A stretch of DNA of 64,000 nt from assembly GCF_000355765.4 (NCBI RefSeq), contig NZ_CP021106.3:3009137-3073136 (forward strand). Reading direction: 5' to 3'. A model generated the notes under the pieces. It saw only the letters and a list, made by a program, of their open reading frames with translations, was not told where the DNA came from and made no database searches. The translations under genes were made by a program, and so were the position numbers. This stretch comes from Nitrosospira lacus. Its GTDB lineage: Bacteria > Pseudomonadota > Gammaproteobacteria > Burkholderiales > Nitrosomonadaceae. Numbering within the stretch: the first letter of the stretch is position 1; each line of letters begins with the position of its first letter. Positions 9,266-17,427 of this stretch are shown here, in pieces.

Positions 9266-9352
9266 TGAAATTCCCCCCCCATGAATCACTATCGATATCA
9301 CAGCTAAAATATCTAGGCATTCCAGATCTCGTAATTTCCTGTTCGGGTCCAT

Positions 9353-9906
9353 ACCGGAGTACCGATCGCTTGAAAGACTTGAATGGCTGGTTTTGAGCTA
9401 TTGTGATAAAACTCTTTTTTAGAGCTTGAAAATCATTGCTTCAAAACGCTCGCCTTATAGGAACAGCTTACAAAACTACCTACGCGTTGAGTTAAATGAA
9501 ATGATTTGACGCACGCATAAATTCTATCTGAAATGATGACGAAAGGGTTTTTTTTTCAACAGCAGAGGTCAAATCGAATAGGTCGAATTGATCCTTCGCG
9601 AATAGCGCAGTTGTATTGCTTTAAGACTTTTGCAACAGGCAGAAATGCGCCAAAACCGGCCCATCAGATCTAAGTTTGAGCCTTAGCCGGCGAGCTAGCC
9701 TGATGCATCGATTAACACTATTTTTAATTATTGCTATGTGTGTTTCTCACCCGTAAATAGCTCTTCGTCATTTTCTATTGATTAGAGCAGCTTGAGCTGT
9801 TAGTGTTCGATTCCATATATCCGTAGCCCCGTGTGATATCAAGGGGGAATCAAATATAGGGCGTTTATGCGTCATTTTTTTGTCTACATTACGTTAGCTT
9901 TAAGAC
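9353..9906. promoter_or_regulatory. Intergenic region between divergent komABC and DUF2971 genes
   Basis: About 550-640 bp, AT-richer than the flanks, with no plausible gene on either strand. It must hold the promoters of both transcription units. I see no clear operator repeat, and no regulator gene lies beside it. Confidence 0.4.
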
Positions 9907-10785
9907 ATGAGCATGCTGTATCACTATACCAGCCAGACCGGTATTATCGGAATTATCCAGAGCCGCAGTATCTGGGCTACTCACGCTATGGCATTAAACG
10001 ATTCAAGTGAGTTCTTTCATAGCTTATCCTTCGCCCGAGAAGTGGCCAACGGCATCTTTGAGGATGATGGCTATCTGAGCGCCTTCGGATGGGCTGTTCA
10101 CCACTCACTAGAGTCGGTTTCCGCTGACGATCTTTACCTGACGTCGTTCAGCGAGAAGCCCGATCTGCTCAGCCAGTGGCGAGGCTACTGCCCTGCAGGT
10201 GCTGGGCTTTGCCTAGGCTTCGATTCCAACGATCTGGAAACTTTCTGTGAGCGTCAAGGTTATAAGCTAGAGAAGTGTATTTACGAACACCAGGATCAGA
10301 TTAAACAGATTCATGACCTTGTTGAGCGCTGCTTGAATAGATTTCCAAAGCCACCCTTGAGCCGCGACGAATACAAAGCCCTCACTTCGAAAGAGCAGGT
10401 CAACTTTGAACTAGACTACCGACTTCGCACCTCGCAAGGCCCTGATAAGCTGGAAGCGGATGCCGCTGTAACATGGCTCTGCGCAGAAATTGCCAAGCTC
10501 GCACCTCAGTTTAAGAACGAGGGATTTCACGAGGAAGCAGAATGGCGAATCATAGCAAAAGAACCGAAGGAACAGGTTAAGTTCCGCGCCAGTTCGTCAT
10601 ATTTAGCGCCGTATGTGGGTTTAGAAATACTCATCAGCGCAGCTAACACCACGCTACGTGAGGTAATCATCGGCCCAAATCCGAACCAGGCCCGCTGTGA
10701 GGCGTCTGTTAAGGCGTTACTGACAACAACTGGTCTCGATGATGTTGAGTTGAGGCGATCATCTCTGCCATACAACAATTGGTGA
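9907..10785 (+). CDS. DUF2971 domain protein
   Basis: A 292-residue protein with the DUF2971 signature: LYHYTS at residues 4-9, SRSIWATHAMALNDSSEF, LTSFSEKPDLLSQWRGYC and LCLGFDSN, and near the end HEEAEWRII. The H-Y-T ... S ... W-R-Y ... E pattern resembles ADP-ribosyltransferase-like folds; I put this forward only as inference, since the family is formally of unknown function. It reads away from komA and is followed 37 bp later by the 5'-nucleotidase gene, so the two likely form one transcript. DUF2971 genes are often cargo of mobile elements. Confidence 0.8.
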   Translation: MSMLYHYTSQTGIIGIIQSRSIWATHAMALNDSSEFFHSLSFAREVANGIFEDDGYLSAFGWAVHHSLESVSADDLYLTSFSEKPDLLSQWRGYCPAGAGLCLGFDSNDLETFCERQGYKLEKCIYEHQDQIKQIHDLVERCLNRFPKPPLSRDEYKALTSKEQVNFELDYRLRTSQGPDKLEADAAVTWLCAEIAKLAPQFKNEGFHEEAEWRIIAKEPKEQVKFRASSSYLAPYVGLEILISAANTTLREVIIGPNPNQARCEASVKALLTTTGLDDVELRRSSLPYNNW

Positions 10786-10822
10786 TCAATCAAGTAAAGC
10801 TGGAACTAACGGTTAAATTTGT

Positions 10823-11779
10823 ATGGCATACCCTATTGAAAGGAAGCTCGTAGTCGGCATTGCGTCAAGTGCACTGTTTGATCTGTCGGAGTCGCATAAG
10901 ATATACGAAACCGAGGGTATTAACGACTACCGCATTCACCAAGAGAAGAACATTGATAACCCATTCCCCAAGGGCGTTGCATTCCCATTTATTCGACGCT
11001 TTCTGAGCATCAACAAGGCGTTTCCAAAACAATCCCCGGTAGAGGTCGTGCTACTCTCGCGAAATTCGCCTGAAACAGGATTAAGGGTGTTTCGATCAAT
11101 TAAGCATTACGGCCTTGATGTGACACGTGCAGCGTTCATGACCGGGCGCTCGCCCCATGAATACCTGCCTGCGTTCAATGCATCTCTATTCTTAAGCGCC
11201 AATGAAGATGATGTTAGAGAAGCCATAGATACAAATTATCCAGCTGGGGTGGTCCTCCCTTCGAAAGTTTACGACGATGAGCTTGATACTGAGTTACGCG
11301 TTGCATTCGACTTTGATGGTGTTATCGCCGACGATGAAGCTGAGTCTGTGTATAAAAAGAACAATGATCTGATCGAATTTCAAGCGCACGAATCCAAAAG
11401 GCAATCCATTCCACATCAGCCAGGACCACTTGCTGATTTGTTTAAAAAGCTATCCTTCATGCAGAAATTAGAAGAAAAACAGCTCGGGGAAGATCCCTCG
11501 TACAAGAAAATAGTACGGATTGCGATCGTAACTGCACGTAATGCTCCGTCCCATGAACGGGTTGTCACTACTTTGAAAACTTGGGGTGTCTCTGCCGATG
11601 AGTCATTCTTTTTGGGGGGGATGGAAAAGTCTCGAATTCTGACTATCCTAAAGCCTCATATGTTTTTTGATGATCAGCGCAGCCATTTGCAGTCTCCTGC
11701 CGGTGACATTCCAATGGTTCATATTCCTTTTGGGATAGCAAACAACAAGCTCACATCTCATTCAACTGCGTCTGAGTGA
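10823..11779 (+). CDS. 5'-nucleotidase, cytosolic cN-I type
   Basis: A 318-residue protein of the bacterial/cN-I 5'-nucleotidase family (Pfam '5'-nucleotidase' type). Motifs: KLVVGIASSALFDL near the N-terminus, LLSRNSPETGLRVF, then AFDFDGVIADDEAE with the HAD nucleophile-type DxDGV, VTARNAP, and LGGMEKSRIL...MFFDDQ. These enzymes remove the 5' phosphate from nucleoside monophosphates including IMP and dNMPs. Immediate neighbours are the DUF2971 gene and, divergently, an operon that would use deaminated deoxynucleotides, so a link through nucleotide pools is possible but unproven. Confidence 0.85.
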   Translation: MAYPIERKLVVGIASSALFDLSESHKIYETEGINDYRIHQEKNIDNPFPKGVAFPFIRRFLSINKAFPKQSPVEVVLLSRNSPETGLRVFRSIKHYGLDVTRAAFMTGRSPHEYLPAFNASLFLSANEDDVREAIDTNYPAGVVLPSKVYDDELDTELRVAFDFDGVIADDEAESVYKKNNDLIEFQAHESKRQSIPHQPGPLADLFKKLSFMQKLEEKQLGEDPSYKKIVRIAIVTARNAPSHERVVTTLKTWGVSADESFFLGGMEKSRILTILKPHMFFDDQRSHLQSPAGDIPMVHIPFGIANNKLTSHSTASE

Positions 11780-11959
11780 ATTGCCGAACAGATTTCTTGA
11801 AACGTTGAATATCGCTTCTGAAGAGCTCAACTATCTGGTGCGCGTCGGGAGCAGACCATCGAGACCGGTAATTGCGGGCAAATATAAGTTTTCTCGGGAT
11901 TTTGCATTTGTTATGTCGTAGGGGCTGGGATCTGACGTCGGACAGCGGGGGGCGCCTAT

Positions 11960-12420
11960 ACTTTAACCGTAACAGCGGTAACAATTCGCATAAGACACGG
12001 GCAACGCCCAATTCATAGGGTATTCCGCGTTACCGCAAAATGGTACCGGTTCGAATATATCGGGTAACGGCGGTAACGGTCTCTGGCTTAAGGCGAGTTA
12101 CTACGCGAAATTGGAGCAAGGGGCGGCTTGTTTAGCGCTGGTACCGGTACGATAATGGAAGCAAGATACATTAAACGCCTCCCTGTAACGGTAACGGTTA
12201 CAGTTACAATTACAGTAACAGCGGCGTGATGCATCCCTGTAACGGTAACAGTGCCGGAATGCGTCAAGATTCTCTGTAACGGTAACAGGAACAGATGCAG
12301 TAGAAATTGCCGTAACGCTATGACGTGTTACCAGCGGGCATAGCGCGGTAACATCGGCGTTACACGAAGAACTAAACCCATATTGAATGTTACCGCGTTA
12401 CCGCTGTTACATCGGTAATC
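11960..12420. repeat. Dense GTAAC/GTTAC motif array, iteron-like
   Basis: I count about 22 GTAAC or GTTAC pentamers in roughly 460 bp, against about one expected by chance. They are often doubled as GGTAACGG or GTAACGGTAAC. CTGTAACGGTAAC recurs at 12183, 12237 and 12274; GTTACCGCGTTACC lies near 12389. The array starts at the 3' end of a primase/helicase remnant, which suggests a relic replication origin with initiator-binding sites. A few similar motifs lie at the other end of this element (6640-6880). No plausible gene overlaps it. Confidence 0.7.
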
Positions 12421-12424
12421 GCGC

Positions 12425-12738
12425 TTACTCTCCCTCATTCCCGTACCGGATAACATAGACTCTGGATGATGAACTTAATCCAGGGAGTCGTGCAACCTGC
12501 GAAGGTTTGCCGTCATTGCCAGGAAGCAGCAATCCCGCTTTTATCAAGACGTTCTTAACATCTTTTCGTCAAACCCTTGGCAGACCTCCTGGCGGAATGT
12601 TTCCGGCAATACCAGAAACTCTCGCCCCTCATTTACCCCATTCCGGTAGAAGCCTGCCCGTTTAAGGATACGCTGGTCGATTGTGGCGCTGATATCTTCA
12701 AAACGACTTGCGCCATGCGTCTCGAAAAAACCCCGCAT
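12425..12738 (-). pseudogene. C-terminal remnant of a P4-type (DUF927-like) primase/helicase, frameshifted
   Basis: On the minus strand 12738 to about 12552 translates as FFETHGASRFEDI...EFLVLPETFRQEVCQGFDEK, the familiar C-terminal part of DUF927-type replication proteins of integrated elements. After a +1 shift near 12560 the reading continues as NVLIKAGLLLPGNDGKP...RVYVIRYGNEGE and a stop at 12425, which completes that domain. The rest of the gene is gone: the 5' side runs directly into the boundary repeat at 12.8 kb. It marks the former replication module of the older element. Confidence 0.65.
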
Positions 12739-12808
12739 GAGGTAGGGGGTCAGGTCTTGCTATTTGCCATAATCCGCCGGTCGGTATCATGACGGTAACT
12801 TATCGTCG

Positions 12809-12900
12809 GATTGCAATAACCATGTTTGGACGTAATTGGACAACAAAAAACCCGCAAGCTTTTATTCATGCGGGTTTTCTGGACTTCTTTGGACTACTTA
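12809..12900. repeat. Right boundary repeat of the older element
   Basis: Partner of 6661-6742, with the same order: GATTGCAATAACCATG, A-run, hairpin, CTGGACTTCTTTGGA. It lies directly next to the partial tmRNA end at 12912, so it probably represents the original sequence downstream of ssrA including its terminator. Confidence 0.65.
12847..12878 (-). terminator. Hairpin terminator, probably the ancestral tmRNA terminator
   Basis: A 10-bp stem AAAACCCGCA / TGCGGGTTTT with a 12-base loop; T-runs lie on both sides, so it can work in either direction. Its place just downstream of the tmRNA-end copy suggests it once terminated ssrA. Confidence 0.7.
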
Positions 12901-12911
12901 GGGCACTTCAT

Positions 12912-12943
12912 TGGTGGAGGCGGCGGGAATCGAACCCGCGTCC
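12912..12943. repeat. att site: 32-bp copy of the tmRNA 3' end
   Basis: Thirty-two bases identical to 32535-32566, the last 32 nt of the ssrA gene including CCA. After 12943 the sequence departs from ssrA. With an integrase gene beside the intact ssrA, this is the distal attachment site of the 19.6 kb element. AATACCCCC at 13001 and 13013 may be arm-type integrase sites. Confidence 0.88.
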
Positions 12944-14002
12944 TACACAACCTTATCGATGCTTGATATTAGACAAATACTATCTGGTTCGATTCCTGTT
13001 AATACCCCCAATAATACCCCCTGCGTGATTGGATGACGTTGGAACTTGAACCGCTCATGAGCAATGAATTTATCCGAGCAGACTTAGAAATGGCGATAGC
13101 AGTTCCTGACTGTGAAGGCCGAAATTGCACGACAGTCTGCAGCTGACCGAGCTTGATACTTTGTTGCCCATCGTCACTGCATCGAGGTCAACGACTGCTA
13201 TCGAGAAACACGAATTTCCTTTCCCGACACAACTGAGACCTTCAGCGCATGCGCTCCGCCAGTTCGTTGTGCGAAAGCGATCGAGGCAGTTGATAAAGGC
13301 TTTGCGCGCTCCCCGATGTGTTTACCAAACCCGCCGCACTACTTTCGAAGAGTTCAACGCGACCATTATTGAATATATCGGCACTGACCAGAACTGATGA
13401 GTAAGTCAAGGATTCCACACGATAATCCTCGGTGCGATGCTGCTGTCTGACTGAGATATTTGTGAGCATTAAGCTGCTCGCATCAAGGCCATGCATCAAG
13501 CAATCTATGAAGGCTTGGACGCTGGAAGCCTGAATCTGACCATGTGTTGAACAAGTGGGAAGGAACTCCGATCAGACCGTCCACATGCGGCCAGTAGGCT
13601 CGTGAGAAGAGTGACGAATAGAATTCTGAGCCTAATATTTATTTCCGTTGCTTACATAGCATTATTTTCCGTTTCAAAATACCTAATAAAAACTCTGTGA
13701 CCATTTGATTTACTGGTTCCGGAGCGAAATCGCAAATAGTGTCAGATAATGGATTCCGGTGGTGTGGATAAAAGTTACTGCAAATGTTGCTGCATTTTCC
13801 GTTCGCTTGTCCTATGAGTGCTTGGACCCGCGAGCAGCTTACCAAACTTTCAGAACTCACCTAAGCCGGTTCTCCCTTCCCGGTCTTCGGGGAGCCCCTC
13901 GGGGCAGCGTCAGCCTAACTCCTGTCCGAAGCACATTGACATTGTGGCCAATAGCGTCAACACGCTAACAGGTTTGGCCAGAGTTGCGAGGTTAAGTCTG
14001 CT
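12944..14002. other. Gene-poor left end of the ssrA element
   Basis: No convincing gene. Short frames (13125-13397 plus, 13639-13860 minus) have no family features. The region probably contains decayed cargo. Confidence 0.4.
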
Positions 14003-14893
14003 TTACTTACCCTGGTTGATGAAATCACTGGCCCGCTTGCCCACAGTGGTCGGCAATAATAACTCGCTTATTCCACAAAGAGTCCCGACGAGAAACGCGA
14101 GCATGGGACTCGTTGAGAAATCCGTTAGCGAATGATTGCCCAAGCTGATCTGAACCACGCCAAGCATGAACATGATTCCGAGAATCATCGTAAGACTCCC
14201 AGCAAACAGTAGCCGAATTACAGGCAGCAGGCGGTCGCTGTCAGTTACGGTCAAGTCCGTAAGCGTAAAAACGGAAGTTCGAATTCCATAAGAAAGCCAA
14301 ACGCCGATAAAACAGCCAACCCACAGCAACATGAAGTTCGCGAAAATAACCCGCTCTATGCCAAACGAGAGGAGAAGATTCGCGAGCCCGTCATTCGGCG
14401 GTGTGATCCGCATTACCAAGTAAAGCAGGATAAACGGGAGAGCAAGAACTATTGCTGTCCCACCTAACCGTACCAAGTGGCCATTCTTGACTCGACTAGC
14501 TTCGTCGTCAATTAGATTTGCCGAAACCGTAGCCAAAGCGCTTTTGGAAATTTCAGGCGACGCGTCGGGCCCTTCCAAGCCCAATTGTGCAAGGCGGAAG
14601 AGGCGCATGTAATAGCTGCGAAATTGCGACTTGCAGCGCTCCACGGAACCTGCGACTGGATGACCGTAGATTAGCTGCACAGTCCGCAAGACTTTTTCTA
14701 TATCCTGCTGTAATTCGAGCTGATCTTTTGGGGGGGGCTGAGGAACGGTATTCACCACACCAAAATAGATATCCGTCGCCTTTTCATCCATTGGATTGGG
14801 CGACTCAACCGGCTGGCCCGTTGGTGGGGTCGGATTTCCCAAGGGTTCACCGGCTGCAGTAGCAGGCCATATTTTGTAGGAGCCCTGTGACAT
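14003..14893 (-). CDS. Membrane protein of unknown function, four TM segments
   Basis: A 296-residue protein. Residues 1-140 are hydrophilic, with a Pro-rich start (NPTPPTGQPVESPNP) and an alpha-helical part; four hydrophobic segments follow (GGTAIVLALPFILLYLVM; the region around FANFMLLWVGCFIGVWL; LLFAGSLTMILGIMFMLGV; MLAFLVGTLCGISELLL). No family recognised. It starts 27 bp after the Lys/Ala-repeat gene on the same strand, so the two likely form an operon. Confidence 0.65.
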   Translation of the reverse strand: MSQGSYKIWPATAAGEPLGNPTPPTGQPVESPNPMDEKATDIYFGVVNTVPQPPPKDQLELQQDIEKVLRTVQLIYGHPVAGSVERCKSQFRSYYMRLFRLAQLGLEGPDASPEISKSALATVSANLIDDEASRVKNGHLVRLGGTAIVLALPFILLYLVMRITPPNDGLANLLLSFGIERVIFANFMLLWVGCFIGVWLSYGIRTSVFTLTDLTVTDSDRLLPVIRLLFAGSLTMILGIMFMLGVVQISLGNHSLTDFSTSPMLAFLVGTLCGISELLLPTTVGKRASDFINQGK

Positions 14894-14920
14894 CGGTTAC
14901 ACCTATGATCCTTGAATGTA

Positions 14921-15241
14921 CTACAACGCGGACCTTGGTGGCCACTTGCCAACAATCTTCACACCACCGTCTTTCCTTGCTGCTGGCTTCTTCGCAGTGT
15001 CTTTTTTTGCTGCTGGCTTCTTCGCAGTGTCTTTTTTTGCTGCTGGCTTCTTCGCAGCGTCTTTTTTTGCTGCTGGCTTCTTCGCAGCGTCTTTTTTTGC
15101 TGCTGGCTTCTTCGCAGTGTCTTTCTTTGCTGCTGGCTTCTTCGCAGTGTCTTTTTTTGCTGCTGGCTTCTTCGCAGTGTCTTTCTTTGCTGCTGGCGTG
15201 GTAGCGGCTTTCTTTACTGCTGGCTTCTTTGATGTTGGCAT
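14921..15241 (-). CDS. Lys/Ala-rich tandem-repeat protein, histone H1-like
   Basis: A 106-residue protein starting MPTSKKPAVKKAATTPA at ATG 15241, preceded by AAGGGGA at about 6 bases. The body consists of seven or eight 10-residue repeats AAKKDTAKKP, with AAKKDAAKKP in two, encoded by 30-bp tandem repeats; the C-terminus is GGVKIVGKWPPRSAL. Such AAKKP arrays are typical of bacterial H1-like or AlgP-like DNA-binding tails. All frames are open through the array because the repeat length is a multiple of three; this frame is chosen by ribosome site and composition. Copy number is likely to vary. Confidence 0.7.
   Translation of the reverse strand: MPTSKKPAVKKAATTPAAKKDTAKKPAAKKDTAKKPAAKKDTAKKPAAKKDAAKKPAAKKDAAKKPAAKKDTAKKPAAKKDTAKKPAARKDGGVKIVGKWPPRSAL
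14972..15200. repeat. 30-bp tandem repeat inside the Lys/Ala-rich gene
   Basis: The unit (for example TTTGCTGCTGGCTTCTTCGC followed by AGTGTCTTTT) is repeated about 7.5 times with point changes that alternate Thr and Ala codons. It is a likely site of slippage. Confidence 0.85.
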
Positions 15242-15463
15242 ACAAGTCCCCTTGGTCAAATGGTTAAGGTGATGTAAAGCCCCAACAGTTTATTGCAGGG
15301 CGCTTGCATCCAGATATTTTTATAGCGCTGCCACGCATGATGCCATTGTGTATTGTTAATGTGCAATCGTTTTATTGCCCGTCATCCTTGCATCATCGCC
15401 AATAATACTGACAGGTGAAAGGCAGCTATTGGCACATTTCTGCCGGATGGAGCCCGTTCCAAT

Positions 15464-16100
15464 TATGCCGAGATAGAAAGGATGGCAATATTGCCACTGT
15501 AAAAAAACATCAAAATACATCCTTCCCCTTGAGAAGCGGGATAAGCCGAAACTTAGCAATATCCCACTCGGCAGATATTGCCTGCAGCGGTTGCATTCAG
15601 CGCGTTCGAGGGACGAACGGATGAGTACAGTTGGTGGAAGCAAGAATCTAATGGGTTTAGCGCTCATGATATTCAGCTGATGTTTACGAATGGCAGTTCT
15701 CCCAAAAAACTCGGAGCCTCTCCCTTACTGTCGACGTATACCCGGGCATGACGTCTGTCTATATGGAAAGAAAGTAAAGAGGTTTCCTACAGCCTTCGAA
15801 CAGGGAAAACCAATGATTCATTCGAAGCCACATCGGTCCGAATCAATGCAGAACGATATGCATATATACCTGTCACTTAAACCAGGGATGTACACGATAT
15901 ATAAAGTATAAGTCATGCGAAATACCAATTATCAACAGCCCAGCTACCCCGCCCATTGGACCGCTATAAATATCGAACGTCACTGTAAAGTAAGATACGT
16001 TTTAGCAGCAACGAAAAACGATGGCGATGCATGAAGTTAAAAAACTAGTTATCCTGGATAAACAAATAAATAGCCATGGGGCAATGGTTTGATAATGACC
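15464..16100. repeat. Imperfect direct repeat, copy 1, flanking the PIN/ASCH/kinase module
   Basis: About 637 bp that align with 19054-19629 over nearly the whole length with scattered substitutions and small indels; one ~50-bp insertion follows the palindrome TGGCAATATTGCCA. Weaker similarity continues to about 16385, where ACGTTTCTGTCTGTAGCGAA matches the tail of the pseudogene near 19989. No intact gene in this copy; the frame that is open in copy 2 is shifted here. Confidence 0.8.
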
Positions 16101-16444
16101 AAATCCGACAATTGGTGGAACGGGCAGTAGTAGCCGGTATTTATACTGAAGTTCGACTTCAAGAGAAATAACCGGCGCAAAGCCCATATTCAAGCCGAAC
16201 CGCAATACCGCTGTAACGGGGGAAAATAGAATGGAACTTAAACAAAATAGCGCTCGTTTTGATAGTGAATGGTTTCGAATCGCGGACTCGAAAGAGCGAT
16301 TGACAAGGAAAGGGAACTTTACACGCGTCAACAGACGATCTGAAGGGCTCCACCCAACACGTTTCTGTCTGTAGCGAAAGCCGCAAATCAATCAACCCTC
16401 AGCAAATATTCGCGATAAGCTTCGCAAGCTGGGAGGACCTCCTC

Positions 16445-16978
16445 CTATATCCATTCGCTTATAATCGCTTGTTTCATCCCATCGGTATCAAAGGCTTGGA
16501 GCACAACCAACGGCACGGAAAGCACAGCAGCGACATGTTTGGCATGGGCGATCTCGGCCTCTTGGTGAGCCTGGAGCAGTCCAACGGATGGTAATACACC
16601 ATCGCGCAGTTGCATTCTTTTTGCGATTTTACTGGGGGCATCTGTGTAAGTTACGATGCCTTCGATACGAAGTTGCCGAAAAATATCAACGGGAACAGCC
16701 TGAATGCCCCCGTCCGATTCGCGCTGAATTGTAAAGTGGCCGTCTAACAGAAAGCGCCCACCTTTGATGAGCTTGGAAACACCTTGGATTAATAGTCGCT
16801 GGTTTTCATCAATGTCCGCGACCAGCTTGGATTGCTCCACAACAGCAGAGGCTTTCTCGCCTTTAATAATTTGGCTAGCAGTGTAATAAGGAATGCCAAG
16901 TTCCTCAGCGACTGCCATACACCCAGTAGTTTTACCGACTCCGTGAATACCGGCCACGAAAATAACTTTCATTCTCAC
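16445..16978 (-). CDS. P-loop NTPase, nucleoside/adenylate-kinase-like
   Basis: A 177-residue protein with the Walker A motif GIHGVGKTT at residues 10-18, a likely Walker B/lid region GGRFLLDGHFTIQ, and an ending like small kinases. Ribosyl- or nucleotide-kinase activity is plausible; no specific substrate is readable. It starts 5 bp after the ASCH gene and is the last of three leftward genes (PIN-GNAT, ASCH, P-loop). The operon sits between two large direct repeats inside a mobile element. Confidence 0.7.
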   Translation of the reverse strand: MRMKVIFVAGIHGVGKTTGCMAVAEELGIPYYTASQIIKGEKASAVVEQSKLVADIDENQRLLIQGVSKLIKGGRFLLDGHFTIQRESDGGIQAVPVDIFRQLRIEGIVTYTDAPSKIAKRMQLRDGVLPSVGLLQAHQEAEIAHAKHVAAVLSVPLVVLQAFDTDGMKQAIISEWI

Positions 16979-16983
16979 CCTTT

Positions 16984-17427
16984 CTAAAGTTTTTCGAGAA
17001 TCTGGCTGTACTCTTTAGCATCAAGGTATCTGAATGACTGGGGCGCACGAAAATCCTTGAACATTTCCTTTGGGTCAATGGCCTGCTGAAACTCTGCGAC
17101 ATCCGAAATCTCTATCGCGAAACCCGTTTTTTTTCCAGTGAAATAGTCACGAATAAGCTGGCGAGGCACTCCGCCGCCCTTCTCCTGAGACAGATTCCAT
17201 AAAGCGGTGGGCGATCCCTCAGTAACGCCCACCACCTTGGCCGTTGCCACAATTCTCTGCACCGGGGAAGACGAATAGATCACCAATACATCAACCGACT
17301 CGGTAGCCCAGCTTCTCCTAAACTCCAGTTTTTTTTCTCGGGACAATATCTTTTCAACAAAACATGGCCGGATAGAAATTAGAGCTACTTTAGGAGGCTT
17401 CGGAAACAAGTCGTTCGAATGCGTCAT
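16984..17427 (-). CDS. ASCH (PUA-like) domain protein
   Basis: About 147 residues from ATG 17427. The longer frame from 17460 would overlap the upstream gene by 71 bp; from 17427 the overlap is 38 bp and no clear ribosome site is seen, so the start is uncertain. ALISIRPCFVEKILSREKKLEFRR is the characteristic first strand-helix of ASCH domains, followed by VDVLVIYSSSPVQRIVATAKVVGV. ASCH/PUA-like domains bind RNA or modified bases. Its neighbour carries a second PUA-like domain. Confidence 0.75.
   Translation of the reverse strand: MTHSNDLFPKPPKVALISIRPCFVEKILSREKKLEFRRSWATESVDVLVIYSSSPVQRIVATAKVVGVTEGSPTALWNLSQEKGGGVPRQLIRDYFTGKKTGFAIEISDVAEFQQAIDPKEMFKDFRAPQSFRYLDAKEYSQILEKL

Noticed and set aside
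12912-12943. tRNA gene suggested by the GAATCGAACCC stretch
   Set aside because: Only the last 32 nt of tmRNA are present; no tRNA can fold there.
13125-13397. 90-codon plus frame near the element left end
   Set aside because: No start signal and no recognised family; may be a fossil but unsupported.
14970-15200. Regular repeats considered as a CRISPR array
   Set aside because: Units are contiguous with no spacers and code for a periodic protein.
14887-15272. Plus-strand and other minus-strand frames across the Lys/Ala repeat
   Set aside because: They stay open only because the repeat unit is 30 bp; products are Leu/Cys/Phe runs without ribosome sites.
15356-15667. Minus frames in the two direct repeats that share sequence
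   Set aside because: Similarity follows from the DNA repeat itself; neither frame has a ribosome site or domain.
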